Below are positions 8,952-17,645 of a stretch of 64,000 nucleotides of DNA, in pieces; within the stretch, counting starts at the first letter, position 1, and each line of letters starts with the position of its first letter. The DNA is from Brevibacillus sp. (GTDB taxonomy: Bacteria; Bacillota; Bacilli; Brevibacillales; Brevibacillaceae). The stretch spans positions 1-64,000 of the forward strand of contig JACDOF010000008.1 in NCBI GenBank assembly GCA_017656235.1, written 5' to 3'. The notes beneath the pieces were generated by a model. It saw only the letters and a list, made by a program, of their open reading frames with translations, was not told where the DNA came from and searched no databases. The position numbers and the translations under genes were made by a program.

Positions 8952-9887
8952 ATGCATCACCACCACGATCACTCCCATCATGCTCACCATCACCATGCTC
9001 ACGACCACGATGCCGCAAGAAAAGGGAACAAACGGGCCCTGACCATTTCGCTGATCATCACCGGCGGTATCATGCTGCTGGAGTTCTTCGGCGGTCTGTT
9101 TACCAACAGTCTGGCACTCTTGTCTGACTCGGGCCACATGCTGAGTGACGTGAGTGCACTTGCGCTGAGCCTGGCGGCTGTCTGGTTTGCGGCCCGACCG
9201 CCTTCGCCGCGCAAGACGTACGGCTTTTACCGCTTTGAGATTCTGGCGGCGCTGTTTAACGGCATCACACTCTTTTTCATCGTCGGCTTTATCGTTTGGG
9301 AAGCGTACGAGCGGTTCATCCATCCCCCCGCTGTGGCTGGCGGCGCCATGGTGCTGATCGCCGCTGTCGGTCTGGCGGCCAACCTGCTCAGCGCCTGGGT
9401 CCTGCTGCGAAAAGGGGATGTCAGGCATAACGTCAATCTGCGCAGCGCCTATCTGCATGTCATCGGGGATGCGCTTGGTTCGGTAGGGGCGCTGCTGGCG
9501 GGGCTGCTGATGCACTTCTTTTCCTGGTACCTGGCTGATCCGCTCATCAGTGTGCTGGTTGCCCTGCTAATCTTGAAAGGGGCATGGGGGGTTATCAAGC
9601 ATACGGTTCACATTTTAATGGAAGGAACACCCATCACGATTGACCAGGATGAGGTAAAAAGCACGCTGGAAGCGATTGACGGCGTGATCAACGTCCACGA
9701 TCTGCACATCTGGACGATCACCTCCGGATTGGATTCGCTCAGCTGTCATCTGCTGATCGAAGACAATCGCGACAGTCAGCAAATCCTGCAGCAGGCGATT
9801 GACCGGATCAGACAAAAGTTCCAGATCGAGCATACCACGATTCAGGTGGAAAAGTCGCAGCTGACCCATGCAGAGATGCGGGTGTAG
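8952..9887 (+). CDS. czcD: CDF family zinc efflux transporter
   Basis: A 311-residue cation diffusion facilitator that exports Zn(II), and often Cd or Co, in exchange for protons. The N-terminus is a His/Asp-rich metal-binding tail of about 20 residues. Six membrane helices follow (about 30-210). The transport-site motifs are HMLSD in helix 2 (H62, D66) and HVIGD in helix 5. The C-terminal cytoplasmic domain (about 215-311) contains a typical HDLHIWTITSG strand. The start ATG has AAGGAGG 6 bases upstream. It is transcribed with the ArsR-type regulator. Confidence 0.93.
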   Translation: MHHHHDHSHHAHHHHAHDHDAARKGNKRALTISLIITGGIMLLEFFGGLFTNSLALLSDSGHMLSDVSALALSLAAVWFAARPPSPRKTYGFYRFEILAALFNGITLFFIVGFIVWEAYERFIHPPAVAGGAMVLIAAVGLAANLLSAWVLLRKGDVRHNVNLRSAYLHVIGDALGSVGALLAGLLMHFFSWYLADPLISVLVALLILKGAWGVIKHTVHILMEGTPITIDQDEVKSTLEAIDGVINVHDLHIWTITSGLDSLSCHLLIEDNRDSQQILQQAIDRIRQKFQIEHTTIQVEKSQLTHAEMRV

Positions 9888-9917
9888 GCGATGGACAATG
9901 AATGAGGAGGGGACAGC

Positions 9918-10631
9918 ATGATCCAGGAATGGCTGCGGGAGTCGAAGCACACCGTCGTGTTTACCGGAGCGGGGATGTCCACGGAAAGCGGCCTGCCCGA
10001 CTTCCGTTCCGCTTCGCAGGGGATTTGGCGCGGGATCGATCCGGCCGCCTGTGCCAGCACCTACGCCCTGCACCACAATCGGGACGTTTTTGTCGACTTT
10101 TACCGCATGCGCATCAAAGGTATGCTGGCCTGCCAGCCGCACGTCGGCCACAGGATCATTGCCGACTGGCAGCGGCGCGGCTTGGTGCAAGCCGTTGTCA
10201 CCCAAAATGTCGACGGTTACCACCAACAAGCTGGCAGCGACAACGTCATCGAACTGCACGGCAGTCTGCACACCCTGCGCTGTCTGCGTTGTGAACAGCG
10301 ATACCCGGCGGAGCGGTACCTGCTCGAAGGGGGGACGCAATGTGAATGCGGCGGTTTTTTGCGCCCGGAGGTCGTCCTGTTTGGCGAAAGCTTGCCGGAA
10401 GCGGCACTCCTGCGGGCAGAACAAGAGATGGCCCAGGCAGAACTTTGTCTCGTTCTGGGGTCCTCCCTGCAGGTAAGCCCGGCCAATCTCTATCCGCGGA
10501 TGGCCAAAGAAAACGGAGCCAAACTGGTGATTGTCAATATGGAAGCGACTGAGCTGGATTACCTGGCTGATCAGGTGATCTGTGACCGCAAGATCGGTGA
10601 ATGGCTATTGGAGACAGACAAAGCTCTGTAA
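9918..10631 (+). CDS. NAD-dependent protein deacylase (sirtuin)
   Basis: A 237-residue sirtuin that removes acyl groups from lysines using NAD. The motifs are complete: GAGMSTESGLPDFRS (residues 17-31), TQNVDG (95-100), the catalytic His114 in ELHGS, GSSLQVSPA, and a zinc module with C122-x2-C125 and C142-x-C144. Length and motifs match small bacterial class III or U sirtuins. The start ATG 9918 follows GAGGAGGGG. It sits 30 bases after czcD with no terminator between, so it is probably the third gene of the zinc-regulated operon; that link is inference. Confidence 0.9.
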   Translation: MIQEWLRESKHTVVFTGAGMSTESGLPDFRSASQGIWRGIDPAACASTYALHHNRDVFVDFYRMRIKGMLACQPHVGHRIIADWQRRGLVQAVVTQNVDGYHQQAGSDNVIELHGSLHTLRCLRCEQRYPAERYLLEGGTQCECGGFLRPEVVLFGESLPEAALLRAEQEMAQAELCLVLGSSLQVSPANLYPRMAKENGAKLVIVNMEATELDYLADQVICDRKIGEWLLETDKAL

Positions 10632-10720
10632 GGTGTCGAGAGCAGCAGTACGCAAACTTTTGACAGATACGTGAACAGGTACCATCTCTCAACTTATTTC
10701 ATGTAAGTAACCTCAACATT

Positions 10721-10730
10721 GTGATACAAT
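10721..10730 (+). promoter_or_regulatory. Candidate extended -10 of the bdbC operon
   Basis: GTGATACAAT contains TACAAT (10725-10730) preceded by a TG two bases before it, the extended -10 form. No good -35 lies at the right distance. The same ten bases occur upstream of the VUT gene (5918-5927). Confidence 0.4.
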
Positions 10731-10794
10731 AGGTTCACAAAGAAATTGGTGCAATCCCGTTATCAGCAATCGAGGCGGGAGAAAAGGAGTCTCT

Positions 10795-11226
10795 ATGACC
10801 AATCGTGAAAAGCGGCTGGAGCAAACCCTGTTTGCTTCTTGGGCCATCGCGGTCGTCGCCACCTTGGGAAGTCTCTACTTTTCCGAGGTGCTGATGTTTG
10901 TCCCGTGCGAGTTGTGTTGGTACCAGCGCATTCTGATGTATCCGCTGACGATTCACCTGGGAATCGCGGTCGTGCGCAGGGATTACAATCAGTCTCTGTA
11001 CGCCGGGGTCATGGCCGTCATCGGGGCGGGCATCTCCACCTATCATTACCTGATTCAGAAGATATCGACGCTGCACGAACTGGGGGCCGCATGCGGGGTC
11101 ATTCCGTGTACGACCCAATACATCAACTGGTTTGGGTTTGTCACCATCCCCTTTTTGGCGCTTGCGGCGTTTGTATCCATCGCCCTGATGCAGCTCTATA
11201 TTTGGCGAAATCGAAAGGATAGATGA
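10795..11226 (+). CDS. bdbC: Disulfide oxidoreductase BdbC/DsbB family
   Basis: A 143-residue membrane protein with four helices that re-oxidises an extracytoplasmic thiol oxidase by passing electrons to quinone. It has both DsbB cysteine pairs: C38/C41 in CELCWYQR near the end of helix 1, and C100/C105 in the second outer loop. The start ATG 10795 has AAAAGGAG 6 bases upstream. The thioredoxin-like gene begins 4 bases past its stop, so the two are translated together. In Bacilli this pair folds secreted disulfide proteins. Confidence 0.9.
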   Translation: MTNREKRLEQTLFASWAIAVVATLGSLYFSEVLMFVPCELCWYQRILMYPLTIHLGIAVVRRDYNQSLYAGVMAVIGAGISTYHYLIQKISTLHELGAACGVIPCTTQYINWFGFVTIPFLALAAFVSIALMQLYIWRNRKDR

Positions 11227-11230
11227 ACAA

Positions 11231-11701
11231 ATGAAAAAAATCATCATCTTTCTCGTGATTGTGGTCGGATTGTTTGCCGCGTTGGGGATCGTCACCCACT
11301 ATTCCAATAAAGAGGCGGCCAAGGGCAACCCATTTGGCAAAGAGACGCTCCATCCGGCCACGGTGGCACAGTTGGACGATCCGCTGTACGGCAACCAAAT
11401 CCTGCCGGACGAGCTTGAGGCAAAACTTGCGAACAAAGAGGAACTGTACGTCTACTTCTACAGCCCAATCTGCGAACATTGCAAAAATACGACGCCAAAA
11501 CTGGTGCCGGTGGCTGAGGCGCTGCAGGTGGACGTCAAGAAGCACAATGTGCTGGAGTTTGAAGAGGCATGGGAGAAGTACAAGATTACCGGTACGCCGA
11601 CATTGATCCACTTTAAGGAGGGACAGGAAGTGGCCCGTCTGGTTGGCGGACAGGACACGGACTCCCTGAAGAAATGGTTTGAAGAACAGAAGTCATTTTG
11701 A
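11231..11701 (+). CDS. Membrane-anchored thioredoxin-family protein
   Basis: A 156-residue thiol-disulfide protein outside the membrane. An N-terminal hydrophobic helix (about 3-21) acts as an uncleaved anchor. The thioredoxin domain has the redox motif C81-E-H-C84 after YVYFYSPI and the cis-proline segment GTPTL. It is the likely redox partner of the adjacent BdbC (a BdbA/BdbD-like role). Its ribosome site AAAGGA lies inside the end of bdbC. A terminator follows about 95 bases downstream, so the pair is a two-gene operon just ahead of the Tad locus. Confidence 0.87.
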   Translation: MKKIIIFLVIVVGLFAALGIVTHYSNKEAAKGNPFGKETLHPATVAQLDDPLYGNQILPDELEAKLANKEELYVYFYSPICEHCKNTTPKLVPVAEALQVDVKKHNVLEFEEAWEKYKITGTPTLIHFKEGQEVARLVGGQDTDSLKKWFEEQKSF

Positions 11702-11794
11702 TTTTAAAATTTTTGAATTCGAGGGAAATAACGGCAAGGATTAAAGAACTAGTTTATTTGTCCTGTAAAAATGATACTGTCGTGCGGGAGAGAG

Positions 11795-11826
11795 AAAAAG
11801 ACCTACTTTCGAAGTGGGTCTTTTTC
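11795..11826. terminator. Terminator of bdbC-thioredoxin operon
   Basis: An 11-bp stem AAGACCTACTT / AAGTGGGTCTT with a 3-base loop, flanked by an A run and a T run, so it can act in either direction. The rest of the 297-base gap (11702-11998) shows only a TACAAT box at 11890-11895 as a possible -10 for the pilus operon. Confidence 0.8.
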
Positions 11827-11998
11827 TTTATTTTGGAAAAATGACCAAAAAAGCGTCGTATTTCGACAGATTTCTCGCTGTGAATTCTGTACAATCGCAT
11901 CGACAAGATGTGGAAATATACGGCAAACGTCCCGGTTATCGCGCATCTGGCAGCCCTGGGACGGAAGCGACATCGTTGTAAAGAGAGGGAAGTTCCTG

Positions 11999-12805
11999 AT
12001 GCTGGAATCGAAGCGAAGAGCAATCATTTTCTTTACTCTGTCTTTTTTACTAGCTCTGCTGGCCGGCTTCCTGTTTTTGAAAAAGATTCAGGAGATCAAC
12101 GCGGAATTGGGGGAAATGGTGGAGATTTACGTGGCCGGAACCGACATCGCATCCCGTGCGCTGATCCAGCCCGACCAGGTCACCACCAGGCAAATCCCCA
12201 AAAAATACGCAGATGACTCCTATATCACGGATCGGCGCACCCTGCAAAACAAGGTAACCGTCATTCCTTTGTCTGAGGGGGATATCATTACCAAAAACAT
12301 GATTAAACCGGCATCCATTGTCCGGGACCAAAACAACCGTCTGGTCACCGTGTACGCATCAGGCAAGATCATCTTTGACCAGCAGTTGGAAGCCTTGGAC
12401 CGTGTGGACGTCATCGTGTCGCACAACGTAGACGGCAAACCTGTCACCGAGGTGTTTATGAAAGATGTGCCCGTCGCGATGGTGGCCAAGGCAGACGACC
12501 AGTTTAAAGGCGTGGCGCTGGAGCTGCCGTTTGAGCAGGTGCCGGCCTTTATCCACCAGCAGCACTACGCCGACATTATCCGGATTCTGAAGGCCAATGT
12601 CGGAAAAGGGGAACTGGGAATCGCTGAACCTTTTCAACAGCCGGCGTCGGAACAGCCGACCGCGGAACAAACCGGCGAAACCAAGACAGAAGCCGGGAGT
12701 CAACCGGTAACCCAAGAGGAACAGACGAACGGAGCGGTCACCGTGCCGCTTTCAGGCCAGCACGCGCCACCCAATGCAGACACGAAACCGGAGGGGCAGC
12801 GATGA
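11999..12805 (+). CDS. cpaB: CpaB/RcpC-like pilus assembly protein (SAF domain)
   Basis: A 268-residue protein beginning with a signal anchor (about residues 9-28). It continues with a SAF domain (about 40-105) recognisable by AGTDIASRALIQPDQVTTRQIPKKY and LSEGDIITKNMI. This is the CpaB/RcpC family, which helps assemble or modify Tad/Flp pili at the cell envelope. The C-terminal 70 residues are Gln/Glu/Pro/Thr-rich and probably disordered. ATG 11999 is chosen because GAGAGGGA lies 9 bases upstream; longer in-frame extensions run through the terminator. The stop overlaps the tadZ start by four bases. Confidence 0.85.
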   Translation: MLESKRRAIIFFTLSFLLALLAGFLFLKKIQEINAELGEMVEIYVAGTDIASRALIQPDQVTTRQIPKKYADDSYITDRRTLQNKVTVIPLSEGDIITKNMIKPASIVRDQNNRLVTVYASGKIIFDQQLEALDRVDVIVSHNVDGKPVTEVFMKDVPVAMVAKADDQFKGVALELPFEQVPAFIHQQHYADIIRILKANVGKGELGIAEPFQQPASEQPTAEQTGETKTEAGSQPVTQEEQTNGAVTVPLSGQHAPPNADTKPEGQR

Positions 12806-13959
12806 ATACAGGCATCAAACTTCTTGTCGTGGCTGATTACGATTCGGTAAAAGATCTGCTTAAGGAAGCACTGGCCCACTACGAGCAGGTGGAGTACACC
12901 ACACCCCGCGAGGTGAAGAAAGAGATCGACCGGATCGGGCCGCAGGTCGTGCTGCTCGTTCAGCCGGAGGATGGTTCCGGTGTCGAACTGGTGCAGTACA
13001 TACAGAGTGAGCTGCCGGAAGGGATTATCATCTTTCTTACCGAGAAGCAGGATTTTGTCTTGTTGCGAGATATCGTCCGCGCAGGTGCGGTTGAATACAT
13101 CCTGATGCCGGATGAACTGTCCCTGCTGACGGATCGCCTGGAAAAAATCTCTGAACTGACCCAGCAGCAGCAGAGAAAAAGGGGAGCATCCGTTTCGGGA
13201 CAGGCGTTTGTCCGGGGGCGGGGAAAAGTGTATGCCTTTTACAGCGGCAAAGGGGGAAGCGGCCGCACCCAGTTGGCCACCGGCTTCGCCCAGTCCCTCA
13301 AACTGGAGTCGACGGCCCGCGTGCTGCTGATCGACCTGAATCTGCAGTACGGAGGGGTGGAAACGTTCTTGTCGCTGGACAGCAGCCGTACGTTGGCCGA
13401 TCTGATCCCGGTCATGCACGAAATGAACGAGAACCACATCCGCAACGTGTCGCAGCGGGAGGCCCACTCCAAGCTGGAGGTACTGCTCAGTCCCCGCGAC
13501 GCGGAGACGGCAGAGAACGTGTCCGAAGAGTTTGTCAGCCGATTGATCCGGGCCAGCCGCCGCAGCTACGACTTTGTGATCATTGATCTGCCGGCCAACA
13601 TGAACGAACTGACCTATACGGCGCTGGAAGAGTCAGACATGATCTACTATGTGATGAATCTGGACACTCCTTCGATCCAAATCTTTCGCTTGGTTGAGGA
13701 TTTGTTCAGACGGCTTCGGATCGATACGGCCGGCAGGATGGAATTGGTGGTAAATCAGGTGGGCAGGGATAACGAACTGACCATCTCCGACCTGAAGGGA
13801 CTGATCAACGCCCCGATTGCCGCGGAGATTCGCCGGGATCACCGCGGCGTTCAGGCAGCGGTGAATCAGGGGCTGCCGCTGCAAAAAGAGGCAAACGAGA
13901 AGAAGCTGGTTCCGGCAGCGAAAGACATTCGCAAATGGGTGCTGAAGAAGCTGTCGTAG
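12802..13959 (+). CDS. tadZ: TadZ/CpaE-like pilus localisation ATPase
   Basis: A 385-residue protein with an N-terminal response-regulator-like domain (about 5-115, lacking a clear phospho-Asp signature) joined to a ParA/MinD-type ATPase domain (about 140-380). TadZ places the Tad machine at a chosen site on the membrane. The deviant Walker A reads SGKGGSGRTQLA: the signature Lys150 is present but the P-loop Lys is Arg155. Walker B is DFVIIDLPA. Its ATG overlaps the cpaB stop. The Arg change suggests weak or absent ATP hydrolysis. Confidence 0.87.
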   Translation: MNTGIKLLVVADYDSVKDLLKEALAHYEQVEYTTPREVKKEIDRIGPQVVLLVQPEDGSGVELVQYIQSELPEGIIIFLTEKQDFVLLRDIVRAGAVEYILMPDELSLLTDRLEKISELTQQQQRKRGASVSGQAFVRGRGKVYAFYSGKGGSGRTQLATGFAQSLKLESTARVLLIDLNLQYGGVETFLSLDSSRTLADLIPVMHEMNENHIRNVSQREAHSKLEVLLSPRDAETAENVSEEFVSRLIRASRRSYDFVIIDLPANMNELTYTALEESDMIYYVMNLDTPSIQIFRLVEDLFRRLRIDTAGRMELVVNQVGRDNELTISDLKGLINAPIAAEIRRDHRGVQAAVNQGLPLQKEANEKKLVPAAKDIRKWVLKKLS

Positions 13960-13973
13960 GAGGGGAAAAGAGG

Positions 13974-15350
13974 ATGGCGTTATTTCAACGAAAGCGAGAC
14001 AAACCATTAGAAAGCGAGCAAGCCCCACGTACCCGGGCGGCGTCTTCCTACCACAATCCCTATCTCGATGAACTGGCCGATCACTACAAGGCCCGGCTGC
14101 TGCGGGAAACCAACCTGGAGCGGTTGACCAGCCTCTCAGCCGGAGAAATGCGGCTGGCAATCGAACGGCTGGTTTCGCAGTACATGTCTGAGGAGAAGGT
14201 GGTGATCCCCAGGAATGAGAAAGAACTGCTGTTGACCCGGCTGATCAACGAGTCGGTTGGCTTTGGGCCGCTGGAACCGCTGCTCACCGACCCGGAGATT
14301 ACGGAAATCTCCATCAACGGACATCAGGAAGTGTACATCGAGAAAAACGGCCGCCTCGAACGGACCGATCTGAAGTTCCGCGATGAGGAACACCTGCGGC
14401 ACATCGTGGACCGGATTGTCGCGCCGCTTGGCCGGCGCATCGACGAAAGCTCCCCGATGGTGGACGCCCGCTTAAAAGACGGCAGCCGTGTCAACGTGGT
14501 GATCCCGCCGATCAGCCTCAATGGAACCCTGATCTCGATCCGCAAGTTTCGCAAAGACCCGTACTCCATGGAGGACCTGGTAGGGTTCAATTCCTTTAGC
14601 GAAGCGATGTCCCGCTTCCTGCAGGCGATCGTCGAAGCCAAGCTGAACGTGCTGATCTCCGGCGGAACCGGCAGCGGGAAGACGACCCTGCTCAATGCCG
14701 TCGCCCGGGCGATTCCGTCTTACGAGCGGGTGATCACGATCGAGGACTCGGCCGAGCTGAAACTGGATCGCCCCAACTGCGTCGGCATGGAAGCCCGCCC
14801 GCCCAACATGGAGGGCAAAGGGGAGATCACCATCCGTCAGTTGGTGAAGAACTCGCTTCGGATGCGGCCCGACCGGATCATCGTCGGGGAGGTGCGCGGC
14901 GCGGAAGCATTCGACATGCTGCAGGCGATGAACACCGGTCACGAAGGTTCGCTGACGACCGTGCACGCCAACTCACCGCAGGACGCTATTAACCGGCTGG
15001 AGGGGATGGTCATCATGGCCGGGTTGGACCTGCCCTCCTCTGTCATACGCGAATACATCGTCAGCGCGCTCGACTTCATCGTCCAGGTAATGCGCCTCTC
15101 CGACGGGACGAGGAAAATCGTCTCGATCTCGGAAGTGGTCACCAGGCCGAACAAACGAGTGGAGGTAAACGAGATCTTCCGCTTCCATCGGATCGGGATG
15201 GGCAAAAAAGGCGAGGTCATCGGCTGCTTTACGCCGACCGGGGTGATCCCGCACTGCCTGGAACGGCTCAGGGTGTTCGGGATCGAGCTTGACGAATCGA
15301 TCTTTCAAGTGGAAGAGGTGAAAATCCGTGACCATCTCTATCCTGTTTAG
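13974..15350 (+). CDS. tadA: Tad pilus secretion ATPase (CpaF/TadA)
   Basis: A 458-residue hexameric type II/IV secretion ATPase that powers pilus extension (and, in Caulobacter CpaF, retraction). The N-terminal helical region (1-95) is followed by the ATPase core: Walker [10 protein letters not shown] (about residue 227), the Asp box TIEDSAEL, Walker [11 protein letters not shown], and the His box [15 protein letters not shown]. Length and motifs are standard for CpaF. ATG 13974 follows GGAGGGG. The end overlaps the tadB start by 23 bases, showing one operon. Confidence 0.95.
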   Translation: MALFQRKRDKPLESEQAPRTRAASSYHNPYLDELADHYKARLLRETNLERLTSLSAGEMRLAIERLVSQYMSEEKVVIPRNEKELLLTRLINESVGFGPLEPLLTDPEITEISINGHQEVYIEKNGRLERTDLKFRDEEHLRHIVDRIVAPLGRRIDESSPMVDARLKDGSRVNVVIPPISLNGTLISIRKFRKDPYSMEDLVGFNSFSEAMSRFLQAIVEAKLNVLISGGTGSGKTTLLNAVARAIPSYERVITIEDSAELKLDRPNCVGMEARPPNMEGKGEITIRQLVKNSLRMRPDRIIVGEVRGAEAFDMLQAMNTGHEGSLTTVHANSPQDAINRLEGMVIMAGLDLPSSVIREYIVSALDFIVQVMRLSDGTRKIVSISEVVTRPNKRVEVNEIFRFHRIGMGKKGEVIGCFTPTGVIPHCLERLRVFGIELDESIFQVEEVKIRDHLYPV

Positions 15351-16254
15351 TCTCTCGGTACTGCTCGGCATCTGGGGCCTGTACGACTATCTCGGCTACC
15401 GGGCGAAGAAGAACGAGTGGAAAAAGAAAGCGGAAGAGTGGTATGACGTCAAGTCATCCCGGAAGAGCTTCATCATCGTCTGGGGCGACAGGTTTGACCA
15501 AACCCCTCATGCCAAAGAGGTGCAGAAGAAGCTGAAAAAAGCCAATCTGCCGCTCGCTCCTTCCGAGTTTTACGGGATTCTGCTGGTCGGAGCGATGGCT
15601 ATCGCCTTTTTCCTCAACACCGTGGTGGGCATCACCTTTCCCTACAACATCCTGGGCGGCATTGCCATCATGTACGTCATCCAAAGCGTGCTGTTTTTCG
15701 TCCGGCGCAACAAGTACCAGGAGCGGCTCAACGACCAGTTGCCTGAAATCTGCCGTCTTTTGTCCAACTCGCTTCGCGCCGGCATGACCCTGACACAAGG
15801 GATTGCGCTGGTGGCCAGGGAGCTGAGCTATCCGGCCGGTGACGAATTCAGCCGGATGTCCCGCGAACTGCAGCTTGGCGTCAGTTTTGAGCGAGCCTTG
15901 TCCGACATGGAGAAGCGCATCCCGTCCCGCGACTTCCGCATCTTCGCCGCCACGCTCCTGATCCAGCGGCGGGCCGGCGGCAACCTCAGCCAGGTTCTGC
16001 AGGAGATGGCGGAGACGATGGAGGATCGGCGGATCGTCAACCAGGAGATCAAGACGATGACCGCCGAACAGCGCTATGTCTCGATCCTTGTACCGATCAT
16101 GCCGATCGCGCTGGTGCTGATGATGAACACGATGAACAAGGGCTTTATCGATCCGCTGTTTAAAGGTGTGGGACTGATTTTACTGGGACTGTTTACGATC
16201 GGCACGATCCTCTCCTACATCCTGGTCAAGAAAGTAACCAACATAAAGGTGTGA
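15328..16254 (+). CDS. tadB: Tad pilus inner-membrane platform protein TadB
   Basis: A 308-residue polytopic protein with a type II secretion F domain. An N-terminal helix and two central helices (about 85-130) precede the cytoplasmic F domain (about 130-250; PEICRLLSNSLRAGMTLTQGI, ...ERALSDMEKRIPSRDFRIFA), and two C-terminal helices end it. It forms the membrane platform with TadC that couples the ATPase to pilin insertion. The GTG start lies inside the end of tadA, preceded by AGAGGTG. The next gene begins 4 bases after its stop. Confidence 0.92.
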   Translation: MTISILFSLSVLLGIWGLYDYLGYRAKKNEWKKKAEEWYDVKSSRKSFIIVWGDRFDQTPHAKEVQKKLKKANLPLAPSEFYGILLVGAMAIAFFLNTVVGITFPYNILGGIAIMYVIQSVLFFVRRNKYQERLNDQLPEICRLLSNSLRAGMTLTQGIALVARELSYPAGDEFSRMSRELQLGVSFERALSDMEKRIPSRDFRIFAATLLIQRRAGGNLSQVLQEMAETMEDRRIVNQEIKTMTAEQRYVSILVPIMPIALVLMMNTMNKGFIDPLFKGVGLILLGLFTIGTILSYILVKKVTNIKV

Positions 16255-16258
16255 AATC

Positions 16259-17194
16259 ATGGATGCTTTCCTTATCACCAGCGTGTTTTTGTTTGTGCTG
16301 TTCTTTGCCATCTTCCTCAAGGAATGGTACCGGTACACGGTTGAGCGGCAAAAGCTGATTCACCATGTTCACGACCTCACCGGCCGCAGAACGTACGATA
16401 TCCGCAAGCCGGAAACCGCTTCACAGCGGATGCTCAAGCGCCTGCTCCGCTACGGAGACGATTACGCCGCATTGGGCCAGCGATTCAACTTTTTCAGTGA
16501 ATCGCACGAGGTAGAAGACTGGCTGCTGAAGGCGGGCCGACCGCTTGACCTGCCCGTCGCCCGCTTTCAGGGAGTAAAGATCGTGCTCACACTGTTTGGC
16601 TTCATTGCCGGGATCTTCTTCTTCCTGCTCGGCTTTCCCCTGTCCCAGTTCGGCTTGGTGGTCTGGCCGTTGCTTGGCTACTTTCTGCCGATCATCTGGA
16701 TCAAGAAAAAGGCGATAGAGCGGCAGAATCAACTGCGCTACGACCTGCCGGAGTTTTTGGACACGGTCAGCGTCACCCTGCAGGCCGGTGTCAGCCTCGA
16801 CCAGTCGCTGCGGGAGGTGATCAAGTATTTCGACGGCCCGATCCGCGAAGAATTCTCCCGCTTCAATCAGGAGCTGGACCTGGGCGTACCGAGGGAAAAG
16901 GCGTATGAGCAGCTGCTGCGGCGCAACGACAACCCGGAGTTTCAAATGTTGATCAAAGCGCTGATTCAAGGGATGAGACTGGGCGTCCCGATTGCCGTCA
17001 CTTTCAAAGCCCAGTCGGAAAACATGCGCCGCATCCGCAAGGAGCTGGTCAAGGAAAAGGCGGCCAAGGCATCGCCGAAGGTTACCCTGATCACCACCTT
17101 CGTGGTCGCCCCGACTGCGATCATGTTGATCGGCGGGCTGATGGTGCTCAACATCCTGGAGAACGTCAGCGTATTTAAAGACCTGTTTCGCTAG
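16259..17194 (+). CDS. tadC: Tad pilus inner-membrane platform protein TadC
   Basis: A 311-residue paralogue of TadB with the same layout. An N-terminal helix and paired hydrophobic segments near 100-150 precede a type II secretion F domain (about 155-275; DLPEFLDTVSVTLQAGVSLDQSLREV), followed by a C-terminal helix. It pairs with TadB in the pilus motor. The ATG follows AAAGGTG, and the gene is spaced 4 bases from tadB. The Flp pilin gene follows after about 115 bases. Confidence 0.92.
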   Translation: MDAFLITSVFLFVLFFAIFLKEWYRYTVERQKLIHHVHDLTGRRTYDIRKPETASQRMLKRLLRYGDDYAALGQRFNFFSESHEVEDWLLKAGRPLDLPVARFQGVKIVLTLFGFIAGIFFFLLGFPLSQFGLVVWPLLGYFLPIIWIKKKAIERQNQLRYDLPEFLDTVSVTLQAGVSLDQSLREVIKYFDGPIREEFSRFNQELDLGVPREKAYEQLLRRNDNPEFQMLIKALIQGMRLGVPIAVTFKAQSENMRRIRKELVKEKAAKASPKVTLITTFVVAPTAIMLIGGLMVLNILENVSVFKDLFR

Positions 17195-17308
17195 AGAGGG
17201 ATTACCCGGTAAGGAGGTGATGGCTGTCCGGAAGTGGGCGAGCGGTTGACGGTTGGCAGCGGTGTCACCAGTTATGAGGGGAAGGTTTATGAAAGGAGAG
17301 GGAAGAGC

Positions 17309-17530
17309 ATGAAAAAATGGGTGCAAAAGGCTTATGTGAAGTGCATGAGTGCGCTGCAAAATCAGAATGGTGCGCAGGCGATTGAGTGGATTGCGCTGGC
17401 GGGCGTGGTGTTGGCGATTTTTAGTGCGATAATAGCTTATTTTCAGGGCAATAGTGAAGCCGACATTACTGATGCAATTGATACCACAATAAGTAATATC
17501 ATTAAGAGCATATCTGGTAAGGAAGAATAA
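17309..17530 (+). CDS. flp: Flp-type pilin (type IVb prepilin)
   Basis: A 73-residue prepilin. A 21-residue basic leader ends in Gly21; the mature part starts AQAIEWIALAGVVLAIF, with the conserved Glu at +5 that guides subunit packing, then an alpha-helical hydrophobic core and a short polar C-terminus. This is the major pilus subunit candidate. ATG 17309 has AAAGGAGAGGG upstream; the in-frame start at 17234 would add an unlikely leader. No prepilin peptidase gene is seen in the window, so processing would need one elsewhere. A strong terminator follows. Confidence 0.87.
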   Translation: MKKWVQKAYVKCMSALQNQNGAQAIEWIALAGVVLAIFSAIIAYFQGNSEADITDAIDTTISNIIKSISGKEE

Positions 17531-17556
17531 TCTTTTGTGTTTTACAGTTTCAGTGT

Positions 17557-17601
17557 ACATGTTGGTGGTGTGATCTTCCCACCACCAACATGTTTCTTTT
17601 T
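17557..17601 (+). terminator. Terminator after the Flp pilin gene
   Basis: A perfect 14-bp stem (17557-17570 with 17580-17593, core CATGTTGGTGGTG / CACCACCAACATG) is followed by TTTCTTTTT. It splits the pilus locus into an assembly-machine operon and a downstream set, and may set a high pilin-to-machine transcript ratio. Confidence 0.88.
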
Positions 17602-17645
17602 AAGCAGCGTGGATCCTGATCATGTCGGAAACGGGGGTAAACAGA

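Noticed and set aside
8922-9515. Long minus-strand frame of about 197 codons opposite czcD
   Set aside because: A shadow of the His-rich, GC-rich czcD coding strand; it has no ribosome site and no recognisable domain.
12700-13467. Long minus-strand frame of about 255 codons opposite tadZ
   Set aside because: Opposite-strand shadow of a GC-rich gene inside a tightly packed operon, with no start signal.
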